NCBI GenBank assembly: GCA_035296325.1
Contig: DATHBD010000016.1
Coordinates: 93,576-157,575, forward strand
Source: DATHBD01 sp035296325
GTDB lineage: Bacteria > Actinomycetota > Actinomycetes > Mycobacteriales > Micromonosporaceae
Reading direction: 5' to 3'
Length of the DNA stretch: 64,000 bases
This document shows positions 44,406 to 53,406 of the stretch, in pieces. Position 1 is the first letter of the stretch. Every line of letters starts with the position of its first letter. A model generated the notes under the pieces. The model was not told the DNA's origin and searched no databases. It saw nothing but the letters and a program-made list of their open reading frames with translations. A program made the position numbers and the translations under genes.

Positions 44406-44957
44406 GTGCCGTACGCGATCTTCAAGCGGCACAGCCAAGGTCTCGCCCCGGGCTACGTCGCAGCCCGCCTCGTCGAGGCCATCTTCATCGCCATCGGAAT
44501 CCTCAGCCTCCTCACGTTCCTGTTCATGCGGCAGGAAGGCACAGCCGGCACGGACACCGCTCTCGGCGACGTCTTCGTCGCCATCTACGACCGGGCGTTC
44601 CTGTTGGGGCCGGACATCTTCGCCGGCGTCGCCAACGGAATGATTCTGGGCTACCTGATGTACCGGTCCGGCCTGGTGCCACGGAGCCTAGCGGTGCTCG
44701 GGCTCATCGGCGGTCCACTGCTCGCCACCTGCGCAATCGCCATCATGTTCGACGTCACCGAGCGCGGATCCGTGCTGCAGGGCCTCGCGACGATCCCCGA
44801 GTTCATCTGGGAGCTGTCCTTCGGCATCTACGTCATCGTCAAGGGTTTCAAGCCGTCGCCGATCCTGGCCGAGTTGGATAACGAAGCTGCCGCACGGGCG
44901 GCAGGCGCGAGACCCCCCGCATCAAGCATGGTCAGCGCAGCCAACCGACCAGCCTGA
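44406..44957 (+). CDS. DUF4386-family membrane protein, probably N-terminally truncated
   Basis: The 183-aa frame matches the second part of DUF4386 proteins: LAPGYVAARLVEAIFIAIGILSLLTFL and FLLGPDIFAGVANGMILGYLMYRSGLVPR. Homologues usually have one more helix and a start some 50 residues upstream. Here the frame is open upstream and encodes a fitting segment (LVLELILIVANVGTAVVP) from about 44358, but no start with a ribosome site is visible before it. It sits at the end of the decayed stretch and is probably also broken. Confidence 0.65.
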   Translation: MPYAIFKRHSQGLAPGYVAARLVEAIFIAIGILSLLTFLFMRQEGTAGTDTALGDVFVAIYDRAFLLGPDIFAGVANGMILGYLMYRSGLVPRSLAVLGLIGGPLLATCAIAIMFDVTERGSVLQGLATIPEFIWELSFGIYVIVKGFKPSPILAELDNEAAARAAGARPPASSMVSAANRPA

Positions 44958-45042
44958 CGCAGCGGCGCCAGCCCATCCACGTCGATCACAGATCCCGGCC
45001 GGTGCCAGTGGCACCGGCCGGGACGGCGCTTGTCGTCAGCTG

Positions 45043-47574
45043 TCAGTGATCTGCGATGGCGGTGAGGACGTCGAGGCGTGCGGCGCGTCGTGCCGGTATC
45101 AGGCCGGCGATGAGACCGGCGATGAGGGTGGCGGCGACGATGAGGGTGAGCTGCCCGGCGGGAAGCACCACGGCAGCCTGCGCCGTGCGGCCGAGTAGCG
45201 TCACCGCACCGGCGCCCAGTGCGGTGCCGAGGGCCACGCCGACAACGGTGGCGACCGCGGCGATGAGGATGGCCTCGGCGCGCACCATGGTGCGCAGCTG
45301 CCGGTCGGTCATGCCGACAGCACGCAGGAGCCCGATCTCGCGGGTCCGTTCGAAGACCGACAATGCGAGGGTGTTGGTGATGCCCAGCAGTGCGATGGCG
45401 ATGGTGAGCAGGAGCAGCGCCGTGACCATGCCGAGGACCTGGTCGATGGTCTGCGTGCGGCCGGCGACGGCGGCCGCCTGGTCACGAACTTCGACGGTGG
45501 GTTCGTCCGCCAGGGCCGTGGTGATCGCCCGATGACCCGCATCGGTTGCGACGCCGTCGCGGACCTTGACGAAGACGCTGGCGTCGACGTCTTCGGCGTA
45601 GTGCTTGCCGTAGGTGTCCAATGAGATGACGTAGTCGGTTTGCAGGGCCTGGGCGTCCCGGTCACGGACGAGCCCCACCACCGGGATGTGCTGCGTACCG
45701 GTGCGGGAGAACGTCATCGGCAGGTTGTCACCGACGGCGAGGCCACGTTCGGTGGCGACGTGTTCGGCCACGACGATGCCCCCGGTGGTCAACGCCTGCA
45801 GTGTGCCCGCCCGCATCAGCAGGTTGGTGACCTGTGGCAGGGTGCCCGGGTCCACGGCAGTGAGCGCGGCGGTGGCCTGCCCGTCTTTCCAGTGCCCGTA
45901 CCGCAGTCGGGAGGTGACGGCCACCTCGGGCAGGGCCGCGACGTGGTGGTGCACGGTCATCGGCAGGCCGCCGAGCATCTCGTTGCGGGCACTTTCCACC
46001 ACGTAGTCGGCAGTGATGGTCTCGGAGTAACTGCGTTGGACCGAATCCTTGACGGAGGTGGCCAGGACGGCGGTGAAGCTGACCAGGGCCAGCCCGAATG
46101 CCAGCGCGAGGGCGGTGGCAGCCGTCCGGCGGGGTGCTCGGGCGGCGGACCGACGAGCCAGCCGCCCCGCCATGCCGAGGACATGCAGGGGCCCGCCGAG
46201 CAGTCGGGTGATCGCCGGAGCCGTCGCGGGTCCGGCCATCGTCAGCCCGATGATCAGGGCGGCGGCGGCCACGGCGAGGCCGGCCATGGTGCCCGCGCCG
46301 AACGTCGAGGCGGCGACGCCCGCAGCGCCGGCAACGGCGGCGGTGATCCCCAGCACGGTGCGGATCCGGCTGGCGGGTTCGGCCGCTGATGCCTGCCGCA
46401 TGGCCTGTACCGGCGCGATGCGCGCGGCCTGCCGGGCCGGGCCCAGAGCGGCGAGGATGGTGACCAGGACGCCGACGGCGAGCGACACCATCACAGTGCG
46501 GCCGGCGATCACCATGTCGCCGTCGGGCAGCGCGATGCCGAATGCGGTGGCGAGGTCGCGGAGCCCTTCGGCAGCACCGATGCCCAGCCCGACACCGAGG
46601 ACTGAGGCCGTGGCGCCGACCAGCACCGCCTCGCCGAGCACGGAGCCGACAACCTGCCGACCGGTGGCGCCCGTGGCGCGCAGGACGGCGAGTTCGTGGG
46701 TGCGTTGGGTGATGACGATGGAGAAGGTGTTCGCGATCAGGAAGGCCCCCACGAGGAGGCCGGCGGCGGCCAGGGCCAGCAGCATGACCCGCAGGTACCC
46801 GACCTGGTTCTGCGCGGCCGCGGACGCTGCCGCCGCGAGGTCCCGGCTGGTGGTCACCTCGTAGTCGGTACCCAGGGCGGTGCTCAGGCGGGTGCGTAGC
46901 TGGCCCGGGTCGACGTCGTCGGCGGCGGTGATGGCCAGTTCGGTGACGCCGCGGTCAAGGTTGAGCATCCGCTGCGCCGTCGGCAGGCTGACCAGGGTGA
47001 TGGTGCTGTTGGCCAGGCCGGGGCGGTCACCGAAGCCGGCGAGACCCACGACCGTGGCCCGCAGGTTGGTGTCGGCTCGGACGGTGACGCTGTCGCCCAC
47101 GCGGATTCGGTGACGTTCGGCTGTCGCGGCGTCCACCACGACCTCGGCGTCTGCGGTGGGTGCTCGTCCGGCGCGGAGCGGGAACGCGCCGACCGGCGTC
47201 GGCGTCCAGGACACCAGCATCGACGGGCCGGAGGGGATGATCGGGGTGCCGTCGACCACGAGGAGTCCCTGACCTCGGACAATGGGGTCGGCGGTCGCCA
47301 CGCCGGGCACGGCGCGGACCCGCTCGGCGACGTCGGGTTCGAGAGGGTCGCGTTCCACCTCGACGCCCATGGCCGAGTCGAACGTCGCGGCGTCGCGAAC
47401 GGTCAGATCGACGCCGGCGGTGGCGGTGCGGAACTGGTCGTCGAGGACCTGGCGTGAAGTGTCGGTCAGGATGAGGGTGCCGCTGACGAACGTCACGCCG
47501 AGCACGACGGCGAGCATCGTGAAGGCCAGGCGGGCGCGCCGGGCGAGGGTGTTACGCAGGATCAGGCGCCACAT
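45043..47574 (-). CDS. FtsX-like ABC permease, MacB type
   Basis: The 843-aa membrane protein has the type VII layout twice: an N-terminal helix (LAFTMLAVVLGVTFVSGTLIL), an outside domain, three helices with HELAVLRATGATGRQVVGSVLGEA as coupling turn, then a second set ending FERTREIGLLRAVGMTDRQLRTMVRAEA. It is encoded six bases downstream of its ATPase. Such transporters act on extracytoplasmic substrates such as peptides, lipids or drugs. The operon starts opposite the metal-binding HMA gene, with heptamer arrays between them. Confidence 0.92.
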   Translation of the reverse strand: MWRLILRNTLARRARLAFTMLAVVLGVTFVSGTLILTDTSRQVLDDQFRTATAGVDLTVRDAATFDSAMGVEVERDPLEPDVAERVRAVPGVATADPIVRGQGLLVVDGTPIIPSGPSMLVSWTPTPVGAFPLRAGRAPTADAEVVVDAATAERHRIRVGDSVTVRADTNLRATVVGLAGFGDRPGLANSTITLVSLPTAQRMLNLDRGVTELAITAADDVDPGQLRTRLSTALGTDYEVTTSRDLAAAASAAAQNQVGYLRVMLLALAAAGLLVGAFLIANTFSIVITQRTHELAVLRATGATGRQVVGSVLGEAVLVGATASVLGVGLGIGAAEGLRDLATAFGIALPDGDMVIAGRTVMVSLAVGVLVTILAALGPARQAARIAPVQAMRQASAAEPASRIRTVLGITAAVAGAAGVAASTFGAGTMAGLAVAAAALIIGLTMAGPATAPAITRLLGGPLHVLGMAGRLARRSAARAPRRTAATALALAFGLALVSFTAVLATSVKDSVQRSYSETITADYVVESARNEMLGGLPMTVHHHVAALPEVAVTSRLRYGHWKDGQATAALTAVDPGTLPQVTNLLMRAGTLQALTTGGIVVAEHVATERGLAVGDNLPMTFSRTGTQHIPVVGLVRDRDAQALQTDYVISLDTYGKHYAEDVDASVFVKVRDGVATDAGHRAITTALADEPTVEVRDQAAAVAGRTQTIDQVLGMVTALLLLTIAIALLGITNTLALSVFERTREIGLLRAVGMTDRQLRTMVRAEAILIAAVATVVGVALGTALGAGAVTLLGRTAQAAVVLPAGQLTLIVAATLIAGLIAGLIPARRAARLDVLTAIADH

Positions 47575-47580
47575 GGCCGG

Positions 47581-48360
47581 TCACTGCTCCTTCCGGGTGG
47601 GGGCCGCGTCGAAGCGGGCCATGCGGGACAGGATCTTCGGTGCGGTGGGGTCGATGAGGTCGTCGACGACGCGGCCGTCGGCGAGGAAGACCACCCGGTC
47701 GGCCCAGGCAGCGGCGTGCGGGTCGTGGGTGACCATCACGATGGTCTGGCCGAACTCGTGGGCGGCGAGGTGCAGAAAGTCGAGCAGTGCCTCACCGGCG
47801 CGTGAGTCCAGGTTGCCGGTGGGTTCGTCGGCGAAGACCGTCTCCGGGCGGTTGACGAGTGCCCGCGCGACGGCGACGCGTTGCTGTTGGCCACCGGAGA
47901 GCTGCGACGGGCGGTGGCTGAGCCGCTGCGCCAGGCCGAGGGTGTCGACGAGCTGGTCGACCCACGCCCGGTCCGGGCGCCGGCCGGCGAGGGTGAGCGG
48001 CAGTTCGATGTTCTCGGCCGCGGTCAGTGTCGGTACCAGATTGAAGCTCTGGAAGACGAAGCCCACCCGGTCGCGGCGCAGCAGCGTGCGTTGCCGTTCC
48101 GTGAGCGCCGTGACGTCGGTGTCGCCGAGCAGGACCTGACCGCCGTCCACGTTGTCCAGACCGGCCAGGGCGTGCATGAGGGTGGACTTGCCGGAGCCGG
48201 AAGGTCCCATGACCGCGGTGAACTGCCCGGTCGGGATGGAGAGGGTGGCGCCGTCGAGGGCCCGGACGGCGGTGTCGCCCCGGCCGTAGATCTTGACGAC
48301 GTCACGCGCCTGCACGGCGATCGTGGTCACGGTTGGGCGTGCTGCGGTGCTGGTGCTCAT
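47581..48360 (-). CDS. ABC ATPase, MacB/LolD type
   Basis: The 259-aa ATPase has GPSGSGKST, VFQSFNLVPTLTAAEN, LSGGQQQRVAVARAL, VFADEPTGNLD and VTHDP, characteristic of MacB/LolD. I begin at ATG 48358-48360 after AAGGAG; the open frame goes on for 100 codons without plausible protein sequence. It is translated first, with the permease right behind it. A minus-strand array of three heptamers at 48577-48605 may control it. Confidence 0.93.
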   Translation of the reverse strand: MSTSTAARPTVTTIAVQARDVVKIYGRGDTAVRALDGATLSIPTGQFTAVMGPSGSGKSTLMHALAGLDNVDGGQVLLGDTDVTALTERQRTLLRRDRVGFVFQSFNLVPTLTAAENIELPLTLAGRRPDRAWVDQLVDTLGLAQRLSHRPSQLSGGQQQRVAVARALVNRPETVFADEPTGNLDSRAGEALLDFLHLAAHEFGQTIVMVTHDPHAAAWADRVVFLADGRVVDDLIDPTAPKILSRMARFDAAPTRKEQ

Positions 48361-48576
48361 CGGATGCTCCTTCAGCAGTGGGGGTTCAGGCGGATCGGCG
48401 TGGTGGCGGCAGACGGCCGCGGCGCGGGCGGTGCGCGGCGACGGCGCGGTACGCCGCTGCGTCGCGCAGCAACTCCCCCCCCGACGCATCCGTAGGAGTT
48501 CGGCGGTGAGGAAGGGGTGCATGGCGGGCCTCCGGGCCTGTTTGGATCGCTGACATGCCGAGATTCGCCGACTCCG

Positions 48577-48605
48577 CTGTCCGGTGGCTGGCGGACCGCT
48601 GGCGG
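48577..48605 (-). promoter_or_regulatory. Possible SARP/BTAD operator before the MacB-like operon
   Basis: Reading the minus strand: CCGCCAG, CCGCCAG, CGGACAG, each starting 11 bp after the previous one. The last agrees with the TGGACAG heptamers nearby at six positions; the first two agree at fewer. Period and orientation fit an activator site for the ABC operon, but it is the weakest of the four arrays. Confidence 0.4.
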
Positions 48606-48628
48606 TGCACCGGCCGTAGTGGGGACGG

Positions 48629-48657
48629 TGGACAGCGAATGGACAGTGCCCGGCCAG
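48629..48657 (+). promoter_or_regulatory. SARP/BTAD-type heptamer array before the HMA gene
   Basis: TGGACAG at 48629, TGGACAG at 48640 and CGGCCAG at 48651, exactly 11 bp apart, pointing at the HMA gene that starts at 48680. The spacer TGCC between the second and third copies is the same as in the copA array. The gap to the start codon is short, so the message would be nearly leaderless. Confidence 0.7.
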
Positions 48658-48679
48658 CACGGTCGGGCAGGGTCAGCCC

Positions 48680-48916
48680 ATGGACCACGAGGTGACGGTG
48701 GCGGTACCCGCGGGGCTGTGCCGGCGCTGCGTGCGGCTGCTGAGCCGGCGCGTGTCAGACCTGCCGGGGGTGATATCGCTGCGGGTGGAGCCGGATCGCG
48801 GGCGATTGTCCGTGTCCGGCGACGTGCGGGCCGCGGTTGTGATGGCCGCCCGCGATGCGGCCGGCTACGCCGTGCCGGCGGCCAGCCCGGGGTCTACGCC
48901 GAAGACATGCCGTTGA
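48680..48916 (+). CDS. Heavy-metal-associated (HMA) domain protein
   Basis: The 78-aa product has the CopZ-like ferredoxin fold: a CxxC metal site C14-R-R-C17, then LLSRRVSDLPGVISLRVEPDRGRLSVSG and a C-terminal AARDAAGYAVP. It likely carries Cu(I) or a similar soft metal in the cytoplasm. Arg between the two Cys is unusual; copper chaperones usually have small or polar residues. Its 3' end overlaps the convergent BTAD regulator gene by 23 bp. Confidence 0.75.
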   Translation: MDHEVTVAVPAGLCRRCVRLLSRRVSDLPGVISLRVEPDRGRLSVSGDVRAAVVMAARDAAGYAVPAASPGSTPKTCR

Positions 48917-51857
48917 GCTGGGCGCGGGCGTGCCGGGCCTCGTCGGGCCGTCCGGCGGCCGTGGCGGCGTCGGCGTACGTCGCCCAGAGTTCGGCGAGTG
49001 CCCACGGGAACTCCCGGTCCCCCAGCAGGTCCACCGCCGTGCGGCACTCGTCCGCCGCCGTGGCGGCGTCCCCTCCGGCCATTGCCAGGCGGGCCCGGCC
49101 CCACGCCGCCCAGGCCGGGTTACGCGGGTTGCGGACCTGCCGCGCCACCTCCTCAGCCTGAGCCAGCAACGCCGGCACGTCAGCGGTCTCGCCCACGTCG
49201 AGCATGGTGTGGGCGAGCTGGACCAGCGCGAACGCGTACCCGTGCATGGACTGCTGCTCGCGGGACTCCTCGGCAGCCTGCCGCAGCAGCGGCACGGCCT
49301 CGTGGTGGCGTCCGAGCCGGCGCAGCGCGATGGCGAGGTGTGCCCGAGCGGCACCGGCCATCATCCGGTCGCCGGCGGACTCCAGCAGTTCCAAGCTGCG
49401 CCGCCAGTGCCGCGCCGAGGCGTCGAAATCACTGCCCCGCAGGTCGACGGATGCCTCGACGTAGTAGGTCATGGCGCGCCACCATCCCCGCTCGGCATCT
49501 CCGAGGACGTTCCTCGCCTGCTCGATCATGGCCCGGTGCTCGGCGGTGTCGCCGCCGTACTGGCCCTCCCAGGCGACGAGCAGGCGGGAGACCGCGGCGT
49601 TGTGGTCATCGCCCAGCGCCCCGAACAGCGCAATGCTCTCCCGCCCGGCGGCGCGCGACTGTGGCGTCGGGTAGTACACGTGCAGACGACAGATGCCCTG
49701 TAGCGCGCCGGCGCGCACGGCGTCCGGGCCACCGCGTTCCAGCAGCGCCGTCAGGGCGCGTACGCCCTCGTAGCGTTTGCCGTAGCTCCAAAACGTCACC
49801 AACGCCGTTGCCAGCCCGAAGCCGGAGTCCAGGTCGCCGGGATCTTGGAGGCACAGGTCCAGGGCAGCGCGCAGGTTGTCCTGCTCGCCGGCGATGCGAT
49901 CCCAGTGCGGCCCGGCGAACCTCACGAGCGGACCGTGCTCCTGCGCCACCGCCAGATAGTGCGCGAGGTGCCGTCGTCGGCAGGTGTCCACCTCGTCGGC
50001 GTCGAGCAACCGCGCCAACGCGTACTCGCGGATCGTCACCAGGAGGCGGAACCGTCCGGTCGCCGGGTCGGCCACCACCAGGGACCGATCGACGAGCCGG
50101 AACAGCAGCTCGGCCACGTCGGCATGTTCGATGCCGCCGAATCCGCACACCTGCTCGGCGGCGCCCAACGTCCATCCCCCGTGGAACACCGCCAAGCGGC
50201 GCAGCAGGTGTCGCTCGGCCTCCGACAGCAGGTCGTGGCTCCAGTCGATGGTGGCGCGCAGCGTCCGGTGCCGGGCGTCGCTGTTGCGTGGCCCGCCCGT
50301 CAGCAGGGAGAACCTGTCGCGCAACCGGGCGGCGATCTCCGCGGGCGGCAGTGCCTTCACCCGGGCAGCGGCCAGTTCGATCGCCAGCGGCATGCCGTCC
50401 AACTGCCGGCAGATCGACGTGATCGCCGCGGCGTTGCCAGCGTTCAACGCGAACTCCGGCCGGGCGCTGTGGGCCCGGTCGAGGAACAGCCGCACCGCCG
50501 CGGACTGCGCGACATCAGCAGGTCCGGCGGCCTCGTCCGGCACGGCCAGCGGCCCAACAGCGATCTGGGTTTCCCCACTGACTGCGAGGGCTTCCCTGCT
50601 GGTGGCGAGGACCCGAACGTCCGCCGTGTGCTGGAGCAGCTCCTCCACGAGGGCGGCGGCAGCGTCCACGACGTGCTCGCAGTTGTCTACCACCAGCAGC
50701 ACGCGCCGGTTCCGCAGATGTTCCACGACGGCCTCCGCCGCCGCCGCGCCCGGACCGGAGCCGGATATCCCGAGCTGACCGGCGAACGCCTCCGCCACAT
50801 CGGCGTCGACCGGCAGTGCCGCGAGCCGGACGATGTGGACGGTATCGGCGACGGTGGCGTCGATGCGACGCGCTGCCTCTAGGGCGAGCGTCGTCTTGCC
50901 CACTCCACCCGGCCCGGTCAGCGTCACGACCCGCGCCGGGCGTAGTTGCTCCAGAACGGTCCGCAGGTCCGCGTCGCGTCCGACGAATGACGTCAGTCGG
51001 CGGGGCACGACACCTGAGGTCCCGGGCCCGGGCTGGGAGCCCGGGGCCGCAGCCGGAGCGGCGGACGTCGGTTCGCGCGGTGGCGGTGGACCGCTCACGC
51101 CCGGCACCTGCTGCCGCAGGATGGCCTCGGCCAGGGCTCGCAGCTCCGGGGACGGGTCGATCCCGAGTTCGTCGGCCAACCGGTGGCGCAGCCGCTGATG
51201 TACGGCCAGGGCGTCGGCCTGCCGCCCGGTCCGGTAGAGCGCCAGCATGAGCAGTCGGTACAACCGCTCGCGCAGGGGATGCTCGGTCACGAGCCGTTCC
51301 AGGTCCGCCACCGCCTCGCCGCAGTGCCCGGCACCGAGCAGCAGTTCCAGGCGGTCCTCGACAACGCCGAGGTGCAGCTCCGTCAGCCGGATCCGCTCGG
51401 CACACACCCACTCGGCGTCGCCCAGGTCCGCCAGGGCGGTGCCGCGCCACAGCGCCATCGCGGCGGTGTAGTGCGCCAGCGCTGCCTCGGAGTCACCGGC
51501 CACGGCCGCGGCGCGACCCCGCGCGGCCGCCTGTTCGAAGCGGTGCGCGTCCACGGCCTCGGCCGGCAGCGTGAGCAGGTAACCGGGGGCGCGGGTGGCG
51601 ATCACATTCCCGTCGAGGCCGGCGCCGCTCAGCGCCCGACGCAGCTTCGACACCCGGATCTGCAGCGCGTTGGCGGCGTCGGCGGGTAGCTGCTCGCCCC
51701 AGAGCGCGTCGGTCAGGGCGTCTGCGGAGACCACCCGCCCGGGCGTGAGCGCCAAGCGGGCCAGCAGTGCCCGCACCGCCGGTGCCGGCGACACCGCCGG
51801 ATGGCCGGGTGCCTGGACCTCCACCGGCCCGAGCACCCGGATCGTCACCTCGGCCAT
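48894..51857 (-). CDS. BTAD/AfsR-type transcriptional regulator with NB-ARC and TPR domains
   Basis: The 987-aa protein has an OmpR-like winged helix (residues 1-95, ending QIRVSKLRRALSGAGLDGNVI...PGYLL), a bacterial transcriptional activation domain (about 100-245), an NB-ARC ATPase with Walker A GPGGVGKTT at 315 and GRxxSLL-like downstream motifs, and C-terminal TPR-type helices. SARP/AfsR proteins bind direct repeats spaced 11 bp and recruit RNA polymerase. It is the third gene after copZ and the monooxygenase. Heptamer arrays before copZ, copA and the HMA gene make it the likely activator of a metal regulon. The signal could be metal, or an ATP-linked event; neither is shown. Confidence 0.9.
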   Translation of the reverse strand: MAEVTIRVLGPVEVQAPGHPAVSPAPAVRALLARLALTPGRVVSADALTDALWGEQLPADAANALQIRVSKLRRALSGAGLDGNVIATRAPGYLLTLPAEAVDAHRFEQAAARGRAAAVAGDSEAALAHYTAAMALWRGTALADLGDAEWVCAERIRLTELHLGVVEDRLELLLGAGHCGEAVADLERLVTEHPLRERLYRLLMLALYRTGRQADALAVHQRLRHRLADELGIDPSPELRALAEAILRQQVPGVSGPPPPREPTSAAPAAAPGSQPGPGTSGVVPRRLTSFVGRDADLRTVLEQLRPARVVTLTGPGGVGKTTLALEAARRIDATVADTVHIVRLAALPVDADVAEAFAGQLGISGSGPGAAAAEAVVEHLRNRRVLLVVDNCEHVVDAAAALVEELLQHTADVRVLATSREALAVSGETQIAVGPLAVPDEAAGPADVAQSAAVRLFLDRAHSARPEFALNAGNAAAITSICRQLDGMPLAIELAAARVKALPPAEIAARLRDRFSLLTGGPRNSDARHRTLRATIDWSHDLLSEAERHLLRRLAVFHGGWTLGAAEQVCGFGGIEHADVAELLFRLVDRSLVVADPATGRFRLLVTIREYALARLLDADEVDTCRRRHLAHYLAVAQEHGPLVRFAGPHWDRIAGEQDNLRAALDLCLQDPGDLDSGFGLATALVTFWSYGKRYEGVRALTALLERGGPDAVRAGALQGICRLHVYYPTPQSRAAGRESIALFGALGDDHNAAVSRLLVAWEGQYGGDTAEHRAMIEQARNVLGDAERGWWRAMTYYVEASVDLRGSDFDASARHWRRSLELLESAGDRMMAGAARAHLAIALRRLGRHHEAVPLLRQAAEESREQQSMHGYAFALVQLAHTMLDVGETADVPALLAQAEEVARQVRNPRNPAWAAWGRARLAMAGGDAATAADECRTAVDLLGDREFPWALAELWATYADAATAAGRPDEARHARAQLNGMSSA

Positions 51858-51903
51858 TCCCTGCCCATCGTCGTTGTGTCGACGTCGGTCATGCTACGCC
51901 GGG

Positions 51904-52971
51904 TCAGCGGACCCCCGCGGGCTGCGGACGCCGACGTACGGCGGCGGCGATGCGCGGGGTGAGGGCCTCGGCGTCGCGGCCCACCCAGCCGAGCACCGCC
52001 GAGCCGCGGGCACGCTGCCACGGCAGGCCGAGGAAGTACAGCCCGGGCCAGGCGGTCACACCGGCGGTCTGCACCGGGGCACCGCTCGGGTCCAGCACCG
52101 GTACGTGCAGCCACGGGTAGCGGGGGCGGAAGCCGGTCGCCCACACCACCGCGTCCACGGTGTGCCCGGTGCCGTCGGCGTACCGCAACCCCGAGCCGTC
52201 GGCGTCGGTGACCCGCCCGGTGCGGCGCACCAGCCGCAACAGCCGCCGCACGTCCGTGCCGATAATCGGATTCCGGGCGCGGATCCGGCTACCGATCGGG
52301 TGGTCGCCGGACAGACCCATGGTGCCCAGGCGGGAGAACCACCAGAAGATGTCCCGTCCGAGCAGCCGCTGCGGCAGCGCCGGGCCGAGGGTGTCGCAGG
52401 ACAGCGTGACCTTCCGTCCGTGCGCGGCGAGTTCCGCCGCGATCTGCACCCCCGTGTTACCGGCACCGACCACCACCACCTGCCCGCGCGGGATCTGGTC
52501 AGGGTTGCGGTACGTGCTGCTGTGCAGGTGCACGACGTCGGCTCCGAGCTTGGCGGCGAAGGGTGGCACGCTCGGGGTGTGGAACGCGCCGCTGGCGATG
52601 ACGACCTGCTCGGCCGTCCACGCACCGGTGGTGGTTTCGGCGCCGAACCCGCCGCCCGGCAGCGGGTGCAACGCCGTCACCCGACACCGCGTGTGCACGC
52701 GAAGGTCGAAGTGGGCGGCGTAGTCGGCCAGATAGTCGGCTACCTCGTCCTTGCCGGGGTGGCCGTCGGGGTCGCCCGGAAACGGCCGGCCCGGCAGGGC
52801 GTCGTAGCGGCGCGGGGTGAACAGGGTGAGGGAATCCCAGCGATGCCGCCACGCGTCGCCGACCCGGTCGTGGGCGTCCAACACGGCGCAACCGACCCCG
52901 CGCCGCCGCAGGTGGTACGCGATGGCAAGACCAGCCTGGCCACCGCCGATGATGAGCGTCTGTGCGTGCAT
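51904..52971 (-). CDS. Flavin-dependent monooxygenase (FMO/YUCCA-like)
   Basis: The 355-aa protein has an FAD motif (IIGGGQAGLAIAYHL), the NADPH motif VVVVGAGNTGVQIAAEL and ATGF (VVWATGFRPRYPWLH), plus FMO-like sequence GAFHTPSVPPF. Such enzymes oxygenate sulfur, nitrogen or carbon atoms; some relatives (ArsO-like) occur in metal or arsenic loci. It lies between copZ and the BTAD regulator in one operon, with gaps of 28 and 46 bp. Its job in metal handling is unknown. Confidence 0.9.
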   Translation of the reverse strand: MHAQTLIIGGGQAGLAIAYHLRRRGVGCAVLDAHDRVGDAWRHRWDSLTLFTPRRYDALPGRPFPGDPDGHPGKDEVADYLADYAAHFDLRVHTRCRVTALHPLPGGGFGAETTTGAWTAEQVVIASGAFHTPSVPPFAAKLGADVVHLHSSTYRNPDQIPRGQVVVVGAGNTGVQIAAELAAHGRKVTLSCDTLGPALPQRLLGRDIFWWFSRLGTMGLSGDHPIGSRIRARNPIIGTDVRRLLRLVRRTGRVTDADGSGLRYADGTGHTVDAVVWATGFRPRYPWLHVPVLDPSGAPVQTAGVTAWPGLYFLGLPWQRARGSAVLGWVGRDAEALTPRIAAAVRRRPQPAGVR

Positions 52972-52999
52972 GTCCGCGTCTCCGGTTTCTTCGGTGGTC

Positions 53000-53200
53000 T
53001 CAGGCGGCGGCCTGGTAGCCGGCCTCGGCGATGGCGTCGCGGACGGCGTCGGCAGGGGCGGTGCCGGTCACCCGGACCTGCTTGCCGATCAGGTCCACGT
53101 CGACACTGGTGACGCCCGGCAGGCGGCAGACCTCGGCCCGGATCGCCGACGCGCAGTGCCCGCAGGTGATGTCGGGGACGGAGAAGCACAGCTCGTTCAT
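53000..53200 (-). CDS. copZ: Copper chaperone CopZ-like HMA protein
   Basis: The 66-aa protein is a complete HMA domain: DITCGHC (C13, C16), then AIRAEVCRLPGVTSVDVDLIGKQVRV and AIAEAGYQAA. It should bind Cu(I) and hand it to the CopA-type ATPase, encoded divergently 206 bp away. A GGAGAC ribosome site lies before the ATG. It leads the operon with the monooxygenase and the BTAD regulator. Confidence 0.92.
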   Translation of the reverse strand: MNELCFSVPDITCGHCASAIRAEVCRLPGVTSVDVDLIGKQVRVTGTAPADAVRDAIAEAGYQAAA

Positions 53201-53270
53201 GGAAGTCTCCTCGGTTGTCTCAGGCGCCCGGTTGTCGAGCGCCGATCTGCCCCAACCATCCGGGGCTGAC

Positions 53271-53288
53271 CTGTCCCGGTGCTGTCCG
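53271..53288 (-). promoter_or_regulatory. SARP/BTAD-type heptamer pair before copZ
   Basis: On the minus strand CGGACAG and GGGACAG start exactly 11 bp apart with spacer CACC, pointing toward copZ. They share GGACAG with the copA array, which lies 25 bp away in opposite orientation. Distance to the copZ ATG is about 70 bp. Confidence 0.65.
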
Positions 53289-53312
53289 TTGGGTGGCCGC
53301 GTCGGCGGACCC

Positions 53313-53341
53313 TGGACAGCCGGTGGTCAGTGCCTGGACAG
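53313..53341 (+). promoter_or_regulatory. SARP/BTAD-type heptamer triplet before copA
   Basis: TGGACAG at 53313, TGGTCAG at 53324 and TGGACAG at 53335, each 11 bp from the next, in the direction of copA. Known SARP sites are heptamers at 11-bp period placed just upstream of the -10 element; a poor -10 (CAGCGT, 53351-53356) lies at about the expected distance. The copA ATG is at 53407. Confidence 0.78.
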
Positions 53342-53406
53342 GGGGTCCGGGCAGCGTCGTTTGGCAGCGGCCCGCGCCCCGTGGGCCCCGACCAGGGAGT
53401 TGGACG

